From positions 499,186 to 563,185 of the forward strand of contig JAKLEB010000001.1 of NCBI GenBank assembly GCA_022711765.1: DNA of 64,000 nucleotides, written 5' to 3'. This stretch comes from Candidatus Krumholzibacteriota bacterium. GTDB lineage: Bacteria; Krumholzibacteriota; Krumholzibacteriia; LZORAL124-64-63. A model generated the notes under the pieces. It was given only the letters and a program-made list of their open reading frames with translations. It did no database searches and was not told the origin of the DNA. The translations under genes and the position numbers were made by a program. Every line of letters begins with the position of its first letter. Position 1 is the first letter of the stretch. Shown one piece after another: positions 8,325 to 17,023 of the stretch.

Positions 8325-10382
8325 ATGCCGCGCCCCGACTCCCCCTCCCTCCGTCGCGCCGCCGCCGTCACGTCGGCGCTCGCTCTCGGCGGACTGATCC
8401 TCGGCGGATGCGAGATCGCCGACCCCGAGCTGCCGCGGTTCACGACGCAGCTCGCGCTGCCCCTCGGCGAGGAGCGCCTGGCCATCGCCGACCTGGTCGA
8501 CGACGAGGATTACCTGATCGAGCTCGCCGACGGCACGCTCGGATTCCACGTCGCCGGCGACCCCGACACGGTCCGCTTCGATTTCGACCTCGGCGCCGAC
8601 CTCGCGGCGCAGACCTTCGGCGGCGACCTCGGACCATTCGCGCTCGACGTCGCGCCGCCGGGCGACTTCGCGTTCCCCCTCGTCCAGCTGCTGCCGGCGG
8701 CGGCCGACCTCGACGGACAGCTGGTGGGCGTGCCGCCGTTCGACTTCTCGTCCGACAGCGAAGCCGAGGACTTGGACGGCGTCGAGAGCGCGACGCTGGC
8801 CTCCGGCTCGGTGGCCGTGACCGTCGCGAACGGGTTGCCGGTCGACGTCTGCGGGCCGGGCGGCGGCGATCGCCTCGCGCTGGAGCTCGTGAACCCCGGC
8901 GACGGCGCCGTGCTCGTCCGGCTCGAGTTCCCTCCCATCGCGGCCGGCGGCCAGGCCCAGCAGGCCGCGGATCTCGCCGGCGTCACGCTCGCGGGCGCGG
9001 TCGCCGTGCGCGTCGCCGGCGGCTCGCCGGGCACGAACGGCGCGCTGGTCGTCGTCGATGCGCAGGCGGCGATCACGGTCGCCGTGACGTTCAGCGGTCT
9101 CTGCGTGACCCAGGCCGAGGCCACGGTGCCGGCGCAGGCGTTCACCGACAGCTTCACGACCGCGCTGCCGGCCGACTACGCCGTCTACCACGCCGTGATC
9201 GCGAGCGGCGAGGTCTCCTTCACGCTGACCAACGAGATGGCCATCCCCTGCCAGGCGACGGTCGCCTGGCCCGACGTCCGCGACCTCGACGACCAGCCCG
9301 CCGGCTTGACGGTCGACCTCGCCGGCTGCGGCACCGCCACGGGCAGCGTCGACTTCGCCGGATACACGGTCCTCGCGCCGACCGACGAGCCGCTCCGCGC
9401 GCTCGTCGCGACCCTCGCCGTCACGAGCCCCGGCAGCGGCGGCGCCGCCGTGGTCCTCGCGGCCGACCAGGGAGTCGACGCCGACCTCGCGGGCGGCCGG
9501 CTCGAGTTCAGCAGCGTCGGCGGCCTGGTCCCGGCCGTTCACCACGAGTTCGCGCCGCTCGTCGAGGCGGTCGACCTGCCCGAGGAGCTCGCCGGCATGG
9601 AGTTCGTCCGCGCCTCGCTCGTGCTGGCGCTGACGAACAGCGCCTGCCTGTCCGCCAACGCCGACCTCGAGCTCGTCGGCGTCAACGCCGCCGGCGACGC
9701 GCGCAGCCTGCGGGTCGAGCAGCCGATCGCGGCGGCCGGGCTCGACCGCGCCACCACGACCCGCATCGTCCTGGACGAGACCAACAGCGACCTCGTGGCC
9801 TTCCTGAGCAACCTGCCCACCGCGATCACCCTCACCGGCGGCGTGGACCTCGGCGGTCCCGATCAGGTCGGCACGGTCCACGCGGACGACTACGCGGTCC
9901 TGGACTGGGAGATCACGTCGCCCGTGGAGGTCGTGATCGGGTCGTCGCTGCTGTACGGCGACCCCTCCGGCCTCGACCTCGACGAGGATGCCCGCGACCT
10001 CATCCGGGATCGCGCCGGCGCGGCCGAGGTCCGGCTCGCGGTCGTCAACCACCTGCCGGTGGGCGTCACGGTCCGCCTGCTCCTGGGCACGGACCCGGCC
10101 ACGCTCGCGACGGCGCCGCTTCTCGCCATCGGGCCGATCGCGGTCGCGGCGCCCGCCGTCGACCCGGCCACTCACGTGGTGATCGAGCCGCTCGCGAGCG
10201 AGCCCCGCGTGAGCCTCACGGCGGCCGAGACCCGGGTGTTCGCGACCGAGAACCTCACGAGCCGGCTCGAGGTCGCCCTGCCCAGCACCGGCGGCGACCC
10301 GGTGCGGGTGATGACGAGCGACTACCTCACGGTCCAGGGATTGATCCGGCTGGACGTCGAGGTCAGCGACGACGACGACTAG
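8325..10382 (+). CDS. Large lipoprotein of unknown function
   Basis: 685 aa. The N-terminus is a lipoprotein signal peptide: basic residues, an Ala/Leu stretch and lipobox LILGGC, with the lipidated Cys at about residue 28. The mature protein is acidic, low in Lys, rich in Val/Leu/Asp and short beta-strand-like segments, and ends SDDDD. It seems to consist of several similar Ig-like or jelly-roll beta modules, but I cannot assign a family. ATG 8325 is chosen for GAGGAAGG 7 nt upstream and because it starts the signal peptide; the frame is open further upstream to 8190 without such support. The next gene, 43 nt downstream, encodes a predicted barrel, so the pair may act together at the outer membrane. 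Confidence 0.75.
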   Translation: MPRPDSPSLRRAAAVTSALALGGLILGGCEIADPELPRFTTQLALPLGEERLAIADLVDDEDYLIELADGTLGFHVAGDPDTVRFDFDLGADLAAQTFGGDLGPFALDVAPPGDFAFPLVQLLPAAADLDGQLVGVPPFDFSSDSEAEDLDGVESATLASGSVAVTVANGLPVDVCGPGGGDRLALELVNPGDGAVLVRLEFPPIAAGGQAQQAADLAGVTLAGAVAVRVAGGSPGTNGALVVVDAQAAITVAVTFSGLCVTQAEATVPAQAFTDSFTTALPADYAVYHAVIASGEVSFTLTNEMAIPCQATVAWPDVRDLDDQPAGLTVDLAGCGTATGSVDFAGYTVLAPTDEPLRALVATLAVTSPGSGGAAVVLAADQGVDADLAGGRLEFSSVGGLVPAVHHEFAPLVEAVDLPEELAGMEFVRASLVLALTNSACLSANADLELVGVNAAGDARSLRVEQPIAAAGLDRATTTRIVLDETNSDLVAFLSNLPTAITLTGGVDLGGPDQVGTVHADDYAVLDWEITSPVEVVIGSSLLYGDPSGLDLDEDARDLIRDRAGAAEVRLAVVNHLPVGVTVRLLLGTDPATLATAPLLAIGPIAVAAPAVDPATHVVIEPLASEPRVSLTAAETRVFATENLTSRLEVALPSTGGDPVRVMTSDYLTVQGLIRLDVEVSDDDD

Positions 10383-10425
10383 GGACGCGCCCGGCCCGGC
10401 CGGGACTCACGCGGAGGCACGCTCC

Positions 10426-11685
10426 ATGTTGAATCGGCACCTCGACCGCCACCGGCGCCCCCTCGCCTGGGTCGGACTCGCCGCCAGCCTCGGGTTCGCC
10501 GCCACGGCGGCCGCCGCCGGCGACGCGCGATCGCTCGCGATGGGCGGCGCCGCCACGGCCGCCGCCCGCGGGCTCGCGGCCGCCGCCTGGAACCCGGCCA
10601 ACCTCGCCTTCGGCGGCGGCGCGAGCCTGGGCCTCGCGGGCGTCACCGCCGACCTGTACAACAACAGCTTCAGCCTCGGCCGCTACAACGAGGTCGCCGG
10701 AGAGACCCTGACCGAGAGCGACAAGGCGCGCCTGCTGGCGGACATCCCGGTCGAGGGCTTCGCGCTCGACGGGTCGGTCAGCGCCGGCGCGCTCGGCCTG
10801 CAGATCGGGCGCTTCGCGCTGACGACGGCCGCGCTCGGGGCTGGCCGCGGGAATCTCGACCGCGATTTCTTCGACCTCGTCCTGTTCGGCAACGAGCCGG
10901 GCGCGACGGTCGACGTCTCCGACACCTGGGGCGAGGGCTGGGCCGTGGGCGAGGCGTCGCTGAGCTGGGGCCAGCCGCTCGCGACCGGCGCCTCCGGCCG
11001 ACTCGCGCTCGGAGTGACGGCCAGCTACCTCCAGGGTCTCTACGAGATGCACGTCGAGGAAGCCCGCGGCGCCGTGACCACCAGCCTGACCGAGATCGCC
11101 GGCGAGGCGTACGCGTCGGCGGTCAAGGCCGAGGGCGGCACCGGCTGGGGCCTCGACCTGGGCCTCGCCTGGCAGGCGCCCGGCGGCTGGACCCTGGGCG
11201 TCGCCGCGGACAACGTGATCGGCCGCGTCGACTGGGACCGGGACGTCGAACGGACCGTGCTGCGGGTGACGGCCGCCGACCTCAACGCCCTCAACGACGA
11301 CCTCGACGAGGCGATCGCGGACTCGGACACCACCTACGCCGCGGCGGGCTACACGACGGAGCTGCCGGCGCGCTTGCGGTTCGGCGCCGCGCACGACGGG
11401 GGAACCCTGCTCATCGCCGCCGACGTGTGGCAGGGCTTCGCCGACCGCGCCGGCGCGAGCCGGACGCCGCAGGTCAACCTCGGCGCCGAGTGGCGCCCGT
11501 TCGGCCTGCTCACCCCGCGGGCCGGCGTCTCGCTCGGCGGGTCGGCCGCGACGAGTCTCGCCGGCGGTCTCGGCCTCCGCCTCGGCTTCTGGCAGATCGA
11601 CCTCGCGGTGTGCAATCGCGGCGGGTTGAGCGGCGCCGATGCGCGCGGCCTCGGATTCGGCGCGAGCACGCAGCTCGTGTTCTAG
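10426..11685 (+). CDS. Outer-membrane beta-barrel protein, DUF5723-like
   Basis: 419 aa. A signal peptide (about 1-33, ending in TAAAA) precedes DARSLAMGGAATAAARG and WNPANLAFGGG, typical of FCB-group PorV/OmpP1/DUF5723 barrels, where an early Met-Gly-Gly-Ala and Asn-Pro-Ala motif recurs. The LTESDKARLLADIPVEGF segment also resembles DUF5723. Alternating hydrophobic strands run to the C-terminal Phe (QLVF). ATG 10426 follows a GGAGG sequence. Its stop TAG overlaps the stop of the convergent lipM-like gene in a shared CTAG. Role unknown; probably an outer-membrane partner of the preceding lipoprotein. Family assignment is by motif recall, not by search. Confidence 0.65.
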   Translation: MLNRHLDRHRRPLAWVGLAASLGFAATAAAAGDARSLAMGGAATAAARGLAAAAWNPANLAFGGGASLGLAGVTADLYNNSFSLGRYNEVAGETLTESDKARLLADIPVEGFALDGSVSAGALGLQIGRFALTTAALGAGRGNLDRDFFDLVLFGNEPGATVDVSDTWGEGWAVGEASLSWGQPLATGASGRLALGVTASYLQGLYEMHVEEARGAVTTSLTEIAGEAYASAVKAEGGTGWGLDLGLAWQAPGGWTLGVAADNVIGRVDWDRDVERTVLRVTAADLNALNDDLDEAIADSDTTYAAAGYTTELPARLRFGAAHDGGTLLIAADVWQGFADRAGASRTPQVNLGAEWRPFGLLTPRAGVSLGGSAATSLAGGLGLRLGFWQIDLAVCNRGGLSGADARGLGFGASTQLVF

Positions 11686-12446
11686 GCGGACTGATCCGCG
11701 AGGCCCAGCTCGGTCCACGCGACCGGCACGAGCTCGAGCCCGAGTCGCGCGGCGAACGCGCTCGCGAGCCGCTCCTCGAGATCGGCGTACTCGCTCTCCT
11801 GATAGGGCGCGCCGCGCAACCGGCCGAGGTCGGTCGTCACCGCGAGCAGGCCGTCCCGGTCCAGGCCCCCGCGCCGGCGCGGCGGCAGGCAGTCCAGGAG
11901 GTCGGCGTGCCGCGGGCCGACCAGGATCGACCCGTGCTGCAGGAACACGCCCTCGCGCCGCCGCTGGGCCGAGCCGACGATCTTGCGGCCGCCGATCCGG
12001 ATCTCGTGCTGCCCGGCGCTCTTGAAGCACACGGCCTGCCGCTGTTCGCGGCGGTCCTCGCCGCCGGAGATCTCGGCCTCGTGCCCCAGCGCGCGCAGGA
12101 ACGCCACGAGCGGCTCGTTGATCGCCATGTAGCAGGAATGCAGGCTGGGTCCGAAGAGCGGCGACGGGCTCGGCCCGACCACGCTGTACGTGAGCTCCTC
12201 GGCGTGCAGGATCGCGCGGCCGCCGGTCGGGCGTTGCACGAGGTCCCAGCCGCGCGACGCGATCGCCGCGTGGTCGAAATCTCCCGAGCGCTGGTGGAAC
12301 CCGTAGCTCACGGCGTAGGGCCGCCAGCGGTAGAGCCGCAGGATCGGCGGGTCGCCGGGACGCCAGGCGTCGAGCAGCGCGGTGTCGCGCCGCATGTTGA
12401 CGGCCCCCGGGAGGGGGAGGTCGCGGATGATGCGCGCCGTCGCCAT
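11682..12446 (-). CDS. Octanoyl/lipoate-protein transferase, LipM-like (BPL/LPL family)
   Basis: 254 aa, single BPL/LPL transferase domain. Motifs are RPTGGRAILH (72-81) and, further on, GGRKIVGSAQRR and FLQHGSILV. Cys140 in AVCFKSAGQHE occupies the position of the catalytic Cys of LipM octanoyltransferases, which move octanoate from acyl-carrier protein to GcvH; a classical ATP-using LplA has no such requirement and usually has an additional C-terminal domain, absent here. ATG 12446 begins 10 nt after the gcvPB stop, so it is the last gene of the glycine cleavage operon. That context supports lipoylation of the H protein encoded three genes upstream. Alternative: LipL-type amidotransferase. 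Confidence 0.8.
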   Translation of the reverse strand: MATARIIRDLPLPGAVNMRRDTALLDAWRPGDPPILRLYRWRPYAVSYGFHQRSGDFDHAAIASRGWDLVQRPTGGRAILHAEELTYSVVGPSPSPLFGPSLHSCYMAINEPLVAFLRALGHEAEISGGEDRREQRQAVCFKSAGQHEIRIGGRKIVGSAQRRREGVFLQHGSILVGPRHADLLDCLPPRRRGGLDRDGLLAVTTDLGRLRGAPYQESEYADLEERLASAFAARLGLELVPVAWTELGLADQSA

Positions 12447-12456
12447 CCCGGTTGCG

Positions 12457-13962
12457 TCAGCAGCCGCAGGGGCCGTTCCACCGCAGGTCGAGTTGCCGGG
12501 CTGCCCGGGCCTCGTCCAGCCTGCCGACGGGCGTGGCGTGCGGCGCGTTGTGCAGCAACTCGGGCCGCGTCTCCGCCTCGCGCCGGATCTGCTCGAGCGC
12601 CGACACGAAGTGGTCGAGGCTCTCGCGCGGCTCGCTCTCCGTCGGCTCGACCATGACCGCCTCCTCGACGATCAGCGGGAAGTAGATCGTCGGCGCGTGG
12701 ACGCCGAAGTCGAGCAGCCGCTTGGCGATGTCCAGCGTGCGTACGCCGTGCTGCTCCTTCCACGCCGAACCGCTCGCCACGAATTCGTGGAGGCAGCCGA
12801 CGGCATGGTCCACGGGCAAGAGCGGCTTGACGCGCGCGAGCAGGTAGTTCGCGTTCAGCACGGCCATGCCGCTGATCCGCTTGAGGCCGTCCCCGCCGTT
12901 GCGCAGGATGTACGCGAGCGCGCGCAGGCAGACGCCGACATTGCCGTACCAGGCGTGGATCGCGGTGTCGTCGCCGGCCGGCAGGCGGTCGAAGTCGTAC
13001 TGGCCGTCGTCCTCGACGATCCGCGGCCCGGGCAGGAACGGCTCCAGCTCGGCGGTCACGCAGATCGGTCCCGCGCCGGGACCGCCGCCGCCGTGCGGCG
13101 TCGAGAACGTCTTGTGCAGGTTCAGGTGGGTGACGTCGAAGCCCATGTCGCCCGGCCGGGCCCGCCCCAGGATCGCGTTCAGGTTCGCGCCGTCCATGTA
13201 GAGGCGGCCGCCCGCCTCGTGGACGATGCGGGCGACCTCGACGATGTCGACCTCGAAGAGGCCCAGCGTGTTGGGGTTGGTGATCATGATGCCGGCGGTG
13301 CGGGACCCGCACGCGGCGCGCAACGCCGCGAGGTCGATGCGGCCGTCAGCGCGGCTCTTGATCGTGCGCGGCCGCATGCCGGCCAGCACGACCGACGCCG
13401 GATTGGTGCCGTGGGCGCTGTCCGGGATGAGGATCTCGTCGCGATCCTGGTCGCCATTGGCGACGTGGAACGCGCGGATCACCAGCATCCCGAGGTACTC
13501 GCCCTGGGCGCCGGCCGACGGCAGCAGCGAGCAGGCGGCGAAGCCGGTGATCTCGCAGAGGTCGTCCTCGAGGAGCTTGAGCGCCGCCAGCAGGCCCTGC
13601 ATGTCCTCGACGTCCTGAGCCGGGTGCAGCGCGGCGAAGCCGGGCAACGCTGCGACCTGCTCGTTCAGGCGCGGGTTGAACTTCATCGTGCAGCTGCCGA
13701 GGGGGTACATGCCGCGCTCGAGGTGGTGGTTCAGGTTCGACAGCAGCGTGAAGTGCCGCATCACCTCCGGCTCGCTGAGGTCGGGCAGGTCCGCCGGCTC
13801 GGCGCGCCGGCAAGCGGCCGGCAGCTCGGCGGCGGACTCGTCACCGTCCCAGGCCGGCACCGTGAGGGCGCGGCGGCCGCGCCGCCCCTTCGCGAAGAGC
13901 GAGGGCTGGGTCGCGCCGAGCCAGCGCTGGCAGACCGTCGCCGGCAGGATCGGCTCGCTCAT
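12457..13962 (-). CDS. gcvPB: Glycine dehydrogenase (decarboxylating) subunit 2
   Basis: 501 aa; PLP-binding half of the two-subunit P protein, decarboxylating glycine and passing the aminomethyl group to lipoylated GcvH. The PLP lysine is Lys284 in HLNLHKTFSTPHGGGGPG, with the Gly-rich loop after it. The N-terminal HLERGMYPLGSCTMKFNP is diagnostic of this subunit. ATG 13962 overlaps the gcvPA stop as ATGA; the frame extends upstream into gcvPA but without basis. The C-terminus ends in WNGPCGC. Confidence 0.97.
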   Translation of the reverse strand: MSEPILPATVCQRWLGATQPSLFAKGRRGRRALTVPAWDGDESAAELPAACRRAEPADLPDLSEPEVMRHFTLLSNLNHHLERGMYPLGSCTMKFNPRLNEQVAALPGFAALHPAQDVEDMQGLLAALKLLEDDLCEITGFAACSLLPSAGAQGEYLGMLVIRAFHVANGDQDRDEILIPDSAHGTNPASVVLAGMRPRTIKSRADGRIDLAALRAACGSRTAGIMITNPNTLGLFEVDIVEVARIVHEAGGRLYMDGANLNAILGRARPGDMGFDVTHLNLHKTFSTPHGGGGPGAGPICVTAELEPFLPGPRIVEDDGQYDFDRLPAGDDTAIHAWYGNVGVCLRALAYILRNGGDGLKRISGMAVLNANYLLARVKPLLPVDHAVGCLHEFVASGSAWKEQHGVRTLDIAKRLLDFGVHAPTIYFPLIVEEAVMVEPTESEPRESLDHFVSALEQIRREAETRPELLHNAPHATPVGRLDEARAARQLDLRWNGPCGC

Positions 13963-15323
13963 GGCTCCACCTCCTCGTCGCTCGTGAAGGCCGCGAGGGC
14001 CTCGGCGAACATCTCGATGTCGGCAGCCGTCCGCTTCTCGGTGACCGCCACGAGCAGATCGTGCCCGCTGCAACCGGCCACGCCGTTGAGCGGGATCCCG
14101 GCGAGCAGGCCGAACTGCCGCGCGTAGTCGCGGAACTCGCGCGCGGGGCGCGGCAGGCGGATCACGGTCTCGTTGAACGCCGGCCCGGGGTACGGCAGCT
14201 CGACGCCGTCGATCGGCTCGACGGCGCGCCGCAGCGCCTCGAGGCGCTGGCGGTTCGCCCGGCCCAGCTCCCGCAATCCCGTGCCTCCCAGCATCGCCAG
14301 GTAGACCGTCGCGCGCAGCGCGTTCAGGCCCTGGTTCGAGCAGATGTTGCTCGTCGCCTTCTCGCGCCGGATGTGCTGCTCACGCGTCTGCAGCGTGAGC
14401 ACGTAGGCCCCCTGGCCGTGGACGTCCACGGTGCGGCCGACGATCCGGCCGGGCAGCCGCCGCATGTGCTCCTCGCTGGACGCGAAGAAGCCGAGCAGCG
14501 GGCCGCCGGCGCAGGTCGCGATCCCGAACGGCTGGGCCTCGCCGACCGCGAGGTCGGCGCCGTACTCGCCGGGCGCCTTGAGCAGGCTCAGCGAGACGGG
14601 ATTGACGGCCGCGACGAGCAGCGCGCCGCCGGCCTTGCCGGCCGCGGCGATCTCGTCGACCGGCTCGATGAGGCCGAGGTAGTTCGGGTTCTGCACGACG
14701 ACCGCCGCGGTCTCTGCGTCGGCGAGCTTCGCGAGCCGGGCCGGATCCGTCGTGCCCGCGGCCGTGAGCGGCGCCTCGACGATCTCGACGTCGTAGCCGC
14801 GCAGCATGGTGACCGCGACCCGCCGCCAGCGCGGGTTCAGCGCCGCCGGCAGGACGACCTTGCGCTTCTTGCGCGCCGCGACCGCGAGCAGCAGCGCCTC
14901 GCCGAGCGCGGTCGCGCCGTCGTACATCGAGGCGTTGGCCACCGCGAGGCCGGTCAACCGGGTGACGAAGGTCTGCCACTCGTAGATGGCCTGGAGCGTG
15001 CCCTGGCTGACCTCCGGCTGGTACGGCGTGTAGGCCGTGAGGAACTCGCTGCGGGACGCCATGGCGTCGCAGGCGGCGGGGATGATGCTGTCGTAGACGC
15101 CGCCGCCCAGGAAGGACACGAGGTCGGCCTGGGTGATGTTCTCGCCGGCGAGGTCCTGCATGAACGCGCGGACCTCCTCCTCGCTCAGGCCGCGCGGCAG
15201 TTCGAGCTCGCGGCCGAGGCGGATCGCCGGCGGCAGCGACGCGAACAGGTCGTCGACCGTCGCGACACCGATCACGTCGAGCATCGCTCGCACGTCCTCG
15301 GGTGTGTGCGGGACGTAAGGCAT
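13959..15323 (-). CDS. gcvPA: Glycine dehydrogenase (decarboxylating) subunit 1
   Basis: 454 aa; partner subunit of the P protein with fold-type I aminotransferase architecture but no PLP lysine. Family motifs include MPYVPHTPEDVRAML at the start, FLGGGVYDSIIPA, TAYTPYQPEVSQGTLQ and SNICSNQGLNALRA. ATG 15323 has GGAGGAATC directly upstream. It lies 30 nt after gcvH and overlaps gcvPB by 4 nt (ATGA), ensuring coupled synthesis of the two subunits. Confidence 0.97.
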   Translation of the reverse strand: MPYVPHTPEDVRAMLDVIGVATVDDLFASLPPAIRLGRELELPRGLSEEEVRAFMQDLAGENITQADLVSFLGGGVYDSIIPAACDAMASRSEFLTAYTPYQPEVSQGTLQAIYEWQTFVTRLTGLAVANASMYDGATALGEALLLAVAARKKRKVVLPAALNPRWRRVAVTMLRGYDVEIVEAPLTAAGTTDPARLAKLADAETAAVVVQNPNYLGLIEPVDEIAAAGKAGGALLVAAVNPVSLSLLKAPGEYGADLAVGEAQPFGIATCAGGPLLGFFASSEEHMRRLPGRIVGRTVDVHGQGAYVLTLQTREQHIRREKATSNICSNQGLNALRATVYLAMLGGTGLRELGRANRQRLEALRRAVEPIDGVELPYPGPAFNETVIRLPRPAREFRDYARQFGLLAGIPLNGVAGCSGHDLLVAVTEKRTAADIEMFAEALAAFTSDEEVEP

Positions 15324-15353
15324 GATTCCTCCAGTCGGATAACGCGTCGGCCG

Positions 15354-15728
15354 CTAGCCGAGGAGCTCCTCGTAACCGGCCGCGTCGAGCAGGCTGTCCA
15401 GCTCGGCGGGGTCGACGAGGCGGACCTTGACCATCCAGCCGTCGTCCAGCGGGCTGCTGTTCACGAGGCCGGGGTCGCCGTCGAGCGCCGGGTTGACCTC
15501 GACGATCTCGCCGCTGACGGGCAGGTAGAGGTCGGCCACCGCCTTGACGGACTCGATCGACCCCACGGAGTCGCCGGCCGAGAATTCGGCGCCCACCTCG
15601 GGCAGGTCCACGTAGACGATGTCGCCGAGCTCGCTCGCGGCATGGTCCGTGATGCCAACGATGCCGATCTCGCCCTCGACCTGGACCCACTCGTGCTCCT
15701 GGGTGTACTTGCGATCGTTGGGAATCAT
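15354..15728 (-). CDS. gcvH: Glycine cleavage system H protein
   Basis: 124 aa lipoyl carrier shuttling the aminomethyl group between P, T and L proteins. The lipoyl-accepting Lys62 lies in GSIESVKAVADL; other family marks are YTQEHEWV, GIVGITDHAASELGDIVYVDLP and LVNSSPLDDGWMVKV. Length is normal. ATG 15728 with GAGGAG 7 nt upstream. Second gene of the operon, 24 nt after gcvT. Confidence 0.97.
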   Translation of the reverse strand: MIPNDRKYTQEHEWVQVEGEIGIVGITDHAASELGDIVYVDLPEVGAEFSAGDSVGSIESVKAVADLYLPVSGEIVEVNPALDGDPGLVNSSPLDDGWMVKVRLVDPAELDSLLDAAGYEELLG

Positions 15729-15752
15729 GGTCGCTCCTCGGATTGCCTGTCC

Positions 15753-16895
15753 TCAGGACAGCGTACGCTCAGCCCGCGGATCGCCCTTGACCCGCGCCGC
15801 CAGGAACGGCAGCGCGACCCGCTTGCAGGCAAGCCGCTTGCCACGGACGTCCACCGCGAGATCCGCCCCGGCGGACTTCGCCTCGATCAGCGCCAGCGCC
15901 AGCTTCTTCTGCAGGGTCGGGGCGAAGGTGCCGCTGGTGACGAAACCGACCTTGCGCCCGGCGGCGAACACCTCGGCGCCCTCGCGGGCGATCGGGCCGC
16001 CGGTGACCTCGAGGCCGACGAGGGTCCGCGCCGGGCCGGCCGCCTTCTGCGCGGCGAGCGCGTCCCGGCCGATGAACCCGCCCGGCTTCTTGAGCTTGAC
16101 CGCCCAGCCGATGCCGGCCTCGAGCGGCGTCCAGTCCTCGCTCAGCTCGTGGCCGTAGAGGCAGTAGGACGCCTCGAAGCGCAGGGTGTCGCGGGCGGCG
16201 AGGCCGATCGGCTCGACCCCGAGGTCGGCCCCCTGCGCGAGCAGCTCCGTCCAGACCGGCAGCATGTCGGCGTTCGGCAGGTACAGCTCGTAGCCGTGCT
16301 CGCCCGTGTAGCCGGTGCGCGAGACGATCCATTCGCCGCCGGGGCCCGCGCAGGCGAAACCCGTGTAGAAGTCGAGGAGGTCGAGGTCGGCGCCGCGGCG
16401 CGCCAGCCGGCCGAGGCGGCCGACCAGCTCCCGGCTCGCGGGGCCCTGCACGGCGATGAGTCCGGTGCGGTCGCTCGCGTCGTCCAGCGCGACGCCGCTC
16501 GCCGGCAGGTGCTTGCGCAGCCACGCCGCGATCTTCGCGTGGTTGCTCGCGTTCATCACGACGAGCCAGCGCTCGGCGGCGAGCCGGTAGATCAGCATGT
16601 CGTCGAGGCAGCGGCCCTGCTCGTTGCACATGGTCGTGTAGACGACCTTGCCGACCTCGATCCCGCCGATCGTGTTGGTCACCAGGCCGGAGAGCCACGC
16701 CTCGGCGCCGGGGCCCGCCACGTACACCTCGCCCATGTGGGTGATGTCGAAGAGCCCGACGCGTTCGCGGACCGCCGCGTGCTCGGCGAGGACGCCCGTG
16801 TACTGGACCGGCATGGTGTAGCCGGCGAAGGGCACCATCCGCGCGCCGTGTTCCTCATGCCAGCGGGTGAGGGGAGTCTGCTTGAGTTCGCCCAC
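15753..16895 (-). CDS. gcvT: Aminomethyltransferase (glycine cleavage T protein)
   Basis: 380 aa; releases ammonia from the H-protein intermediate and transfers the methylene group to tetrahydrofolate. Motifs: [28 protein letters not shown], the aspartate in [31 protein letters not shown] and [17 protein letters not shown]. The start is GTG 16895 with AGGAGG 6 nt upstream. First gene of gcvT-gcvH-gcvPA-gcvPB-lipM. No dihydrolipoyl dehydrogenase gene is present, as is usual. Confidence 0.96.
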   Translation of the reverse strand: MGELKQTPLTRWHEEHGARMVPFAGYTMPVQYTGVLAEHAAVRERVGLFDITHMGEVYVAGPGAEAWLSGLVTNTIGGIEVGKVVYTTMCNEQGRCLDDMLIYRLAAERWLVVMNASNHAKIAAWLRKHLPASGVALDDASDRTGLIAVQGPASRELVGRLGRLARRGADLDLLDFYTGFACAGPGGEWIVSRTGYTGEHGYELYLPNADMLPVWTELLAQGADLGVEPIGLAARDTLRFEASYCLYGHELSEDWTPLEAGIGWAVKLKKPGGFIGRDALAAQKAAGPARTLVGLEVTGGPIAREGAEVFAAGRKVGFVTSGTFAPTLQKKLALALIEAKSAGADLAVDVRGKRLACKRVALPFLAARVKGDPRAERTLS

Positions 16896-16917
16896 GTGGA
16901 TCCTCCTCGCGCTGATG

Positions 16918-16938
16918 GCGGCCGGTCACGCCGGCCGC
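16918..16938 (-). promoter_or_regulatory. GC-rich hairpin in the gcvT leader
   Basis: A perfect 8-bp stem (GCGGCCGG/CCGGCCGC) with a 5-nt loop lies between the gcvT promoter and its Shine-Dalgarno, with 15 nt from the hairpin to AGGAGG's region. No T-run follows, so it is not an intrinsic terminator. I looked for a glycine riboswitch here and do not see one; the leader is only about 65 nt. Confidence 0.4.
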
Positions 16939-16968
16939 GTTCGATCGCTCCCGCGCTCGACCGGCTGA

Positions 16969-16997
16969 AATCTAACCGGGCCGCGGCGCAAAGCCAA
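16969..16997 (-). promoter_or_regulatory. Promoter of the glycine cleavage operon
   Basis: Minus-strand TTGGCT (16997-16992) and TAGATT (16974-16969) are separated by exactly 17 bp; each matches the housekeeping consensus at 4 of 6 positions. Start point near 16962. It sits in the 128-bp gap after the uvrA stop. Confidence 0.6.
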
Positions 16998-17023
16998 GCG
17001 ACGATCTGGGGGCCCGGACCGCG

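Noticed and set aside
16896..17023. Glycine riboswitch upstream of gcvT
   Set aside because: Expected from biology, but the leader after the promoter is about 65 nt with only one GC hairpin, too short for even a single glycine aptamer, and the conserved core is not seen.
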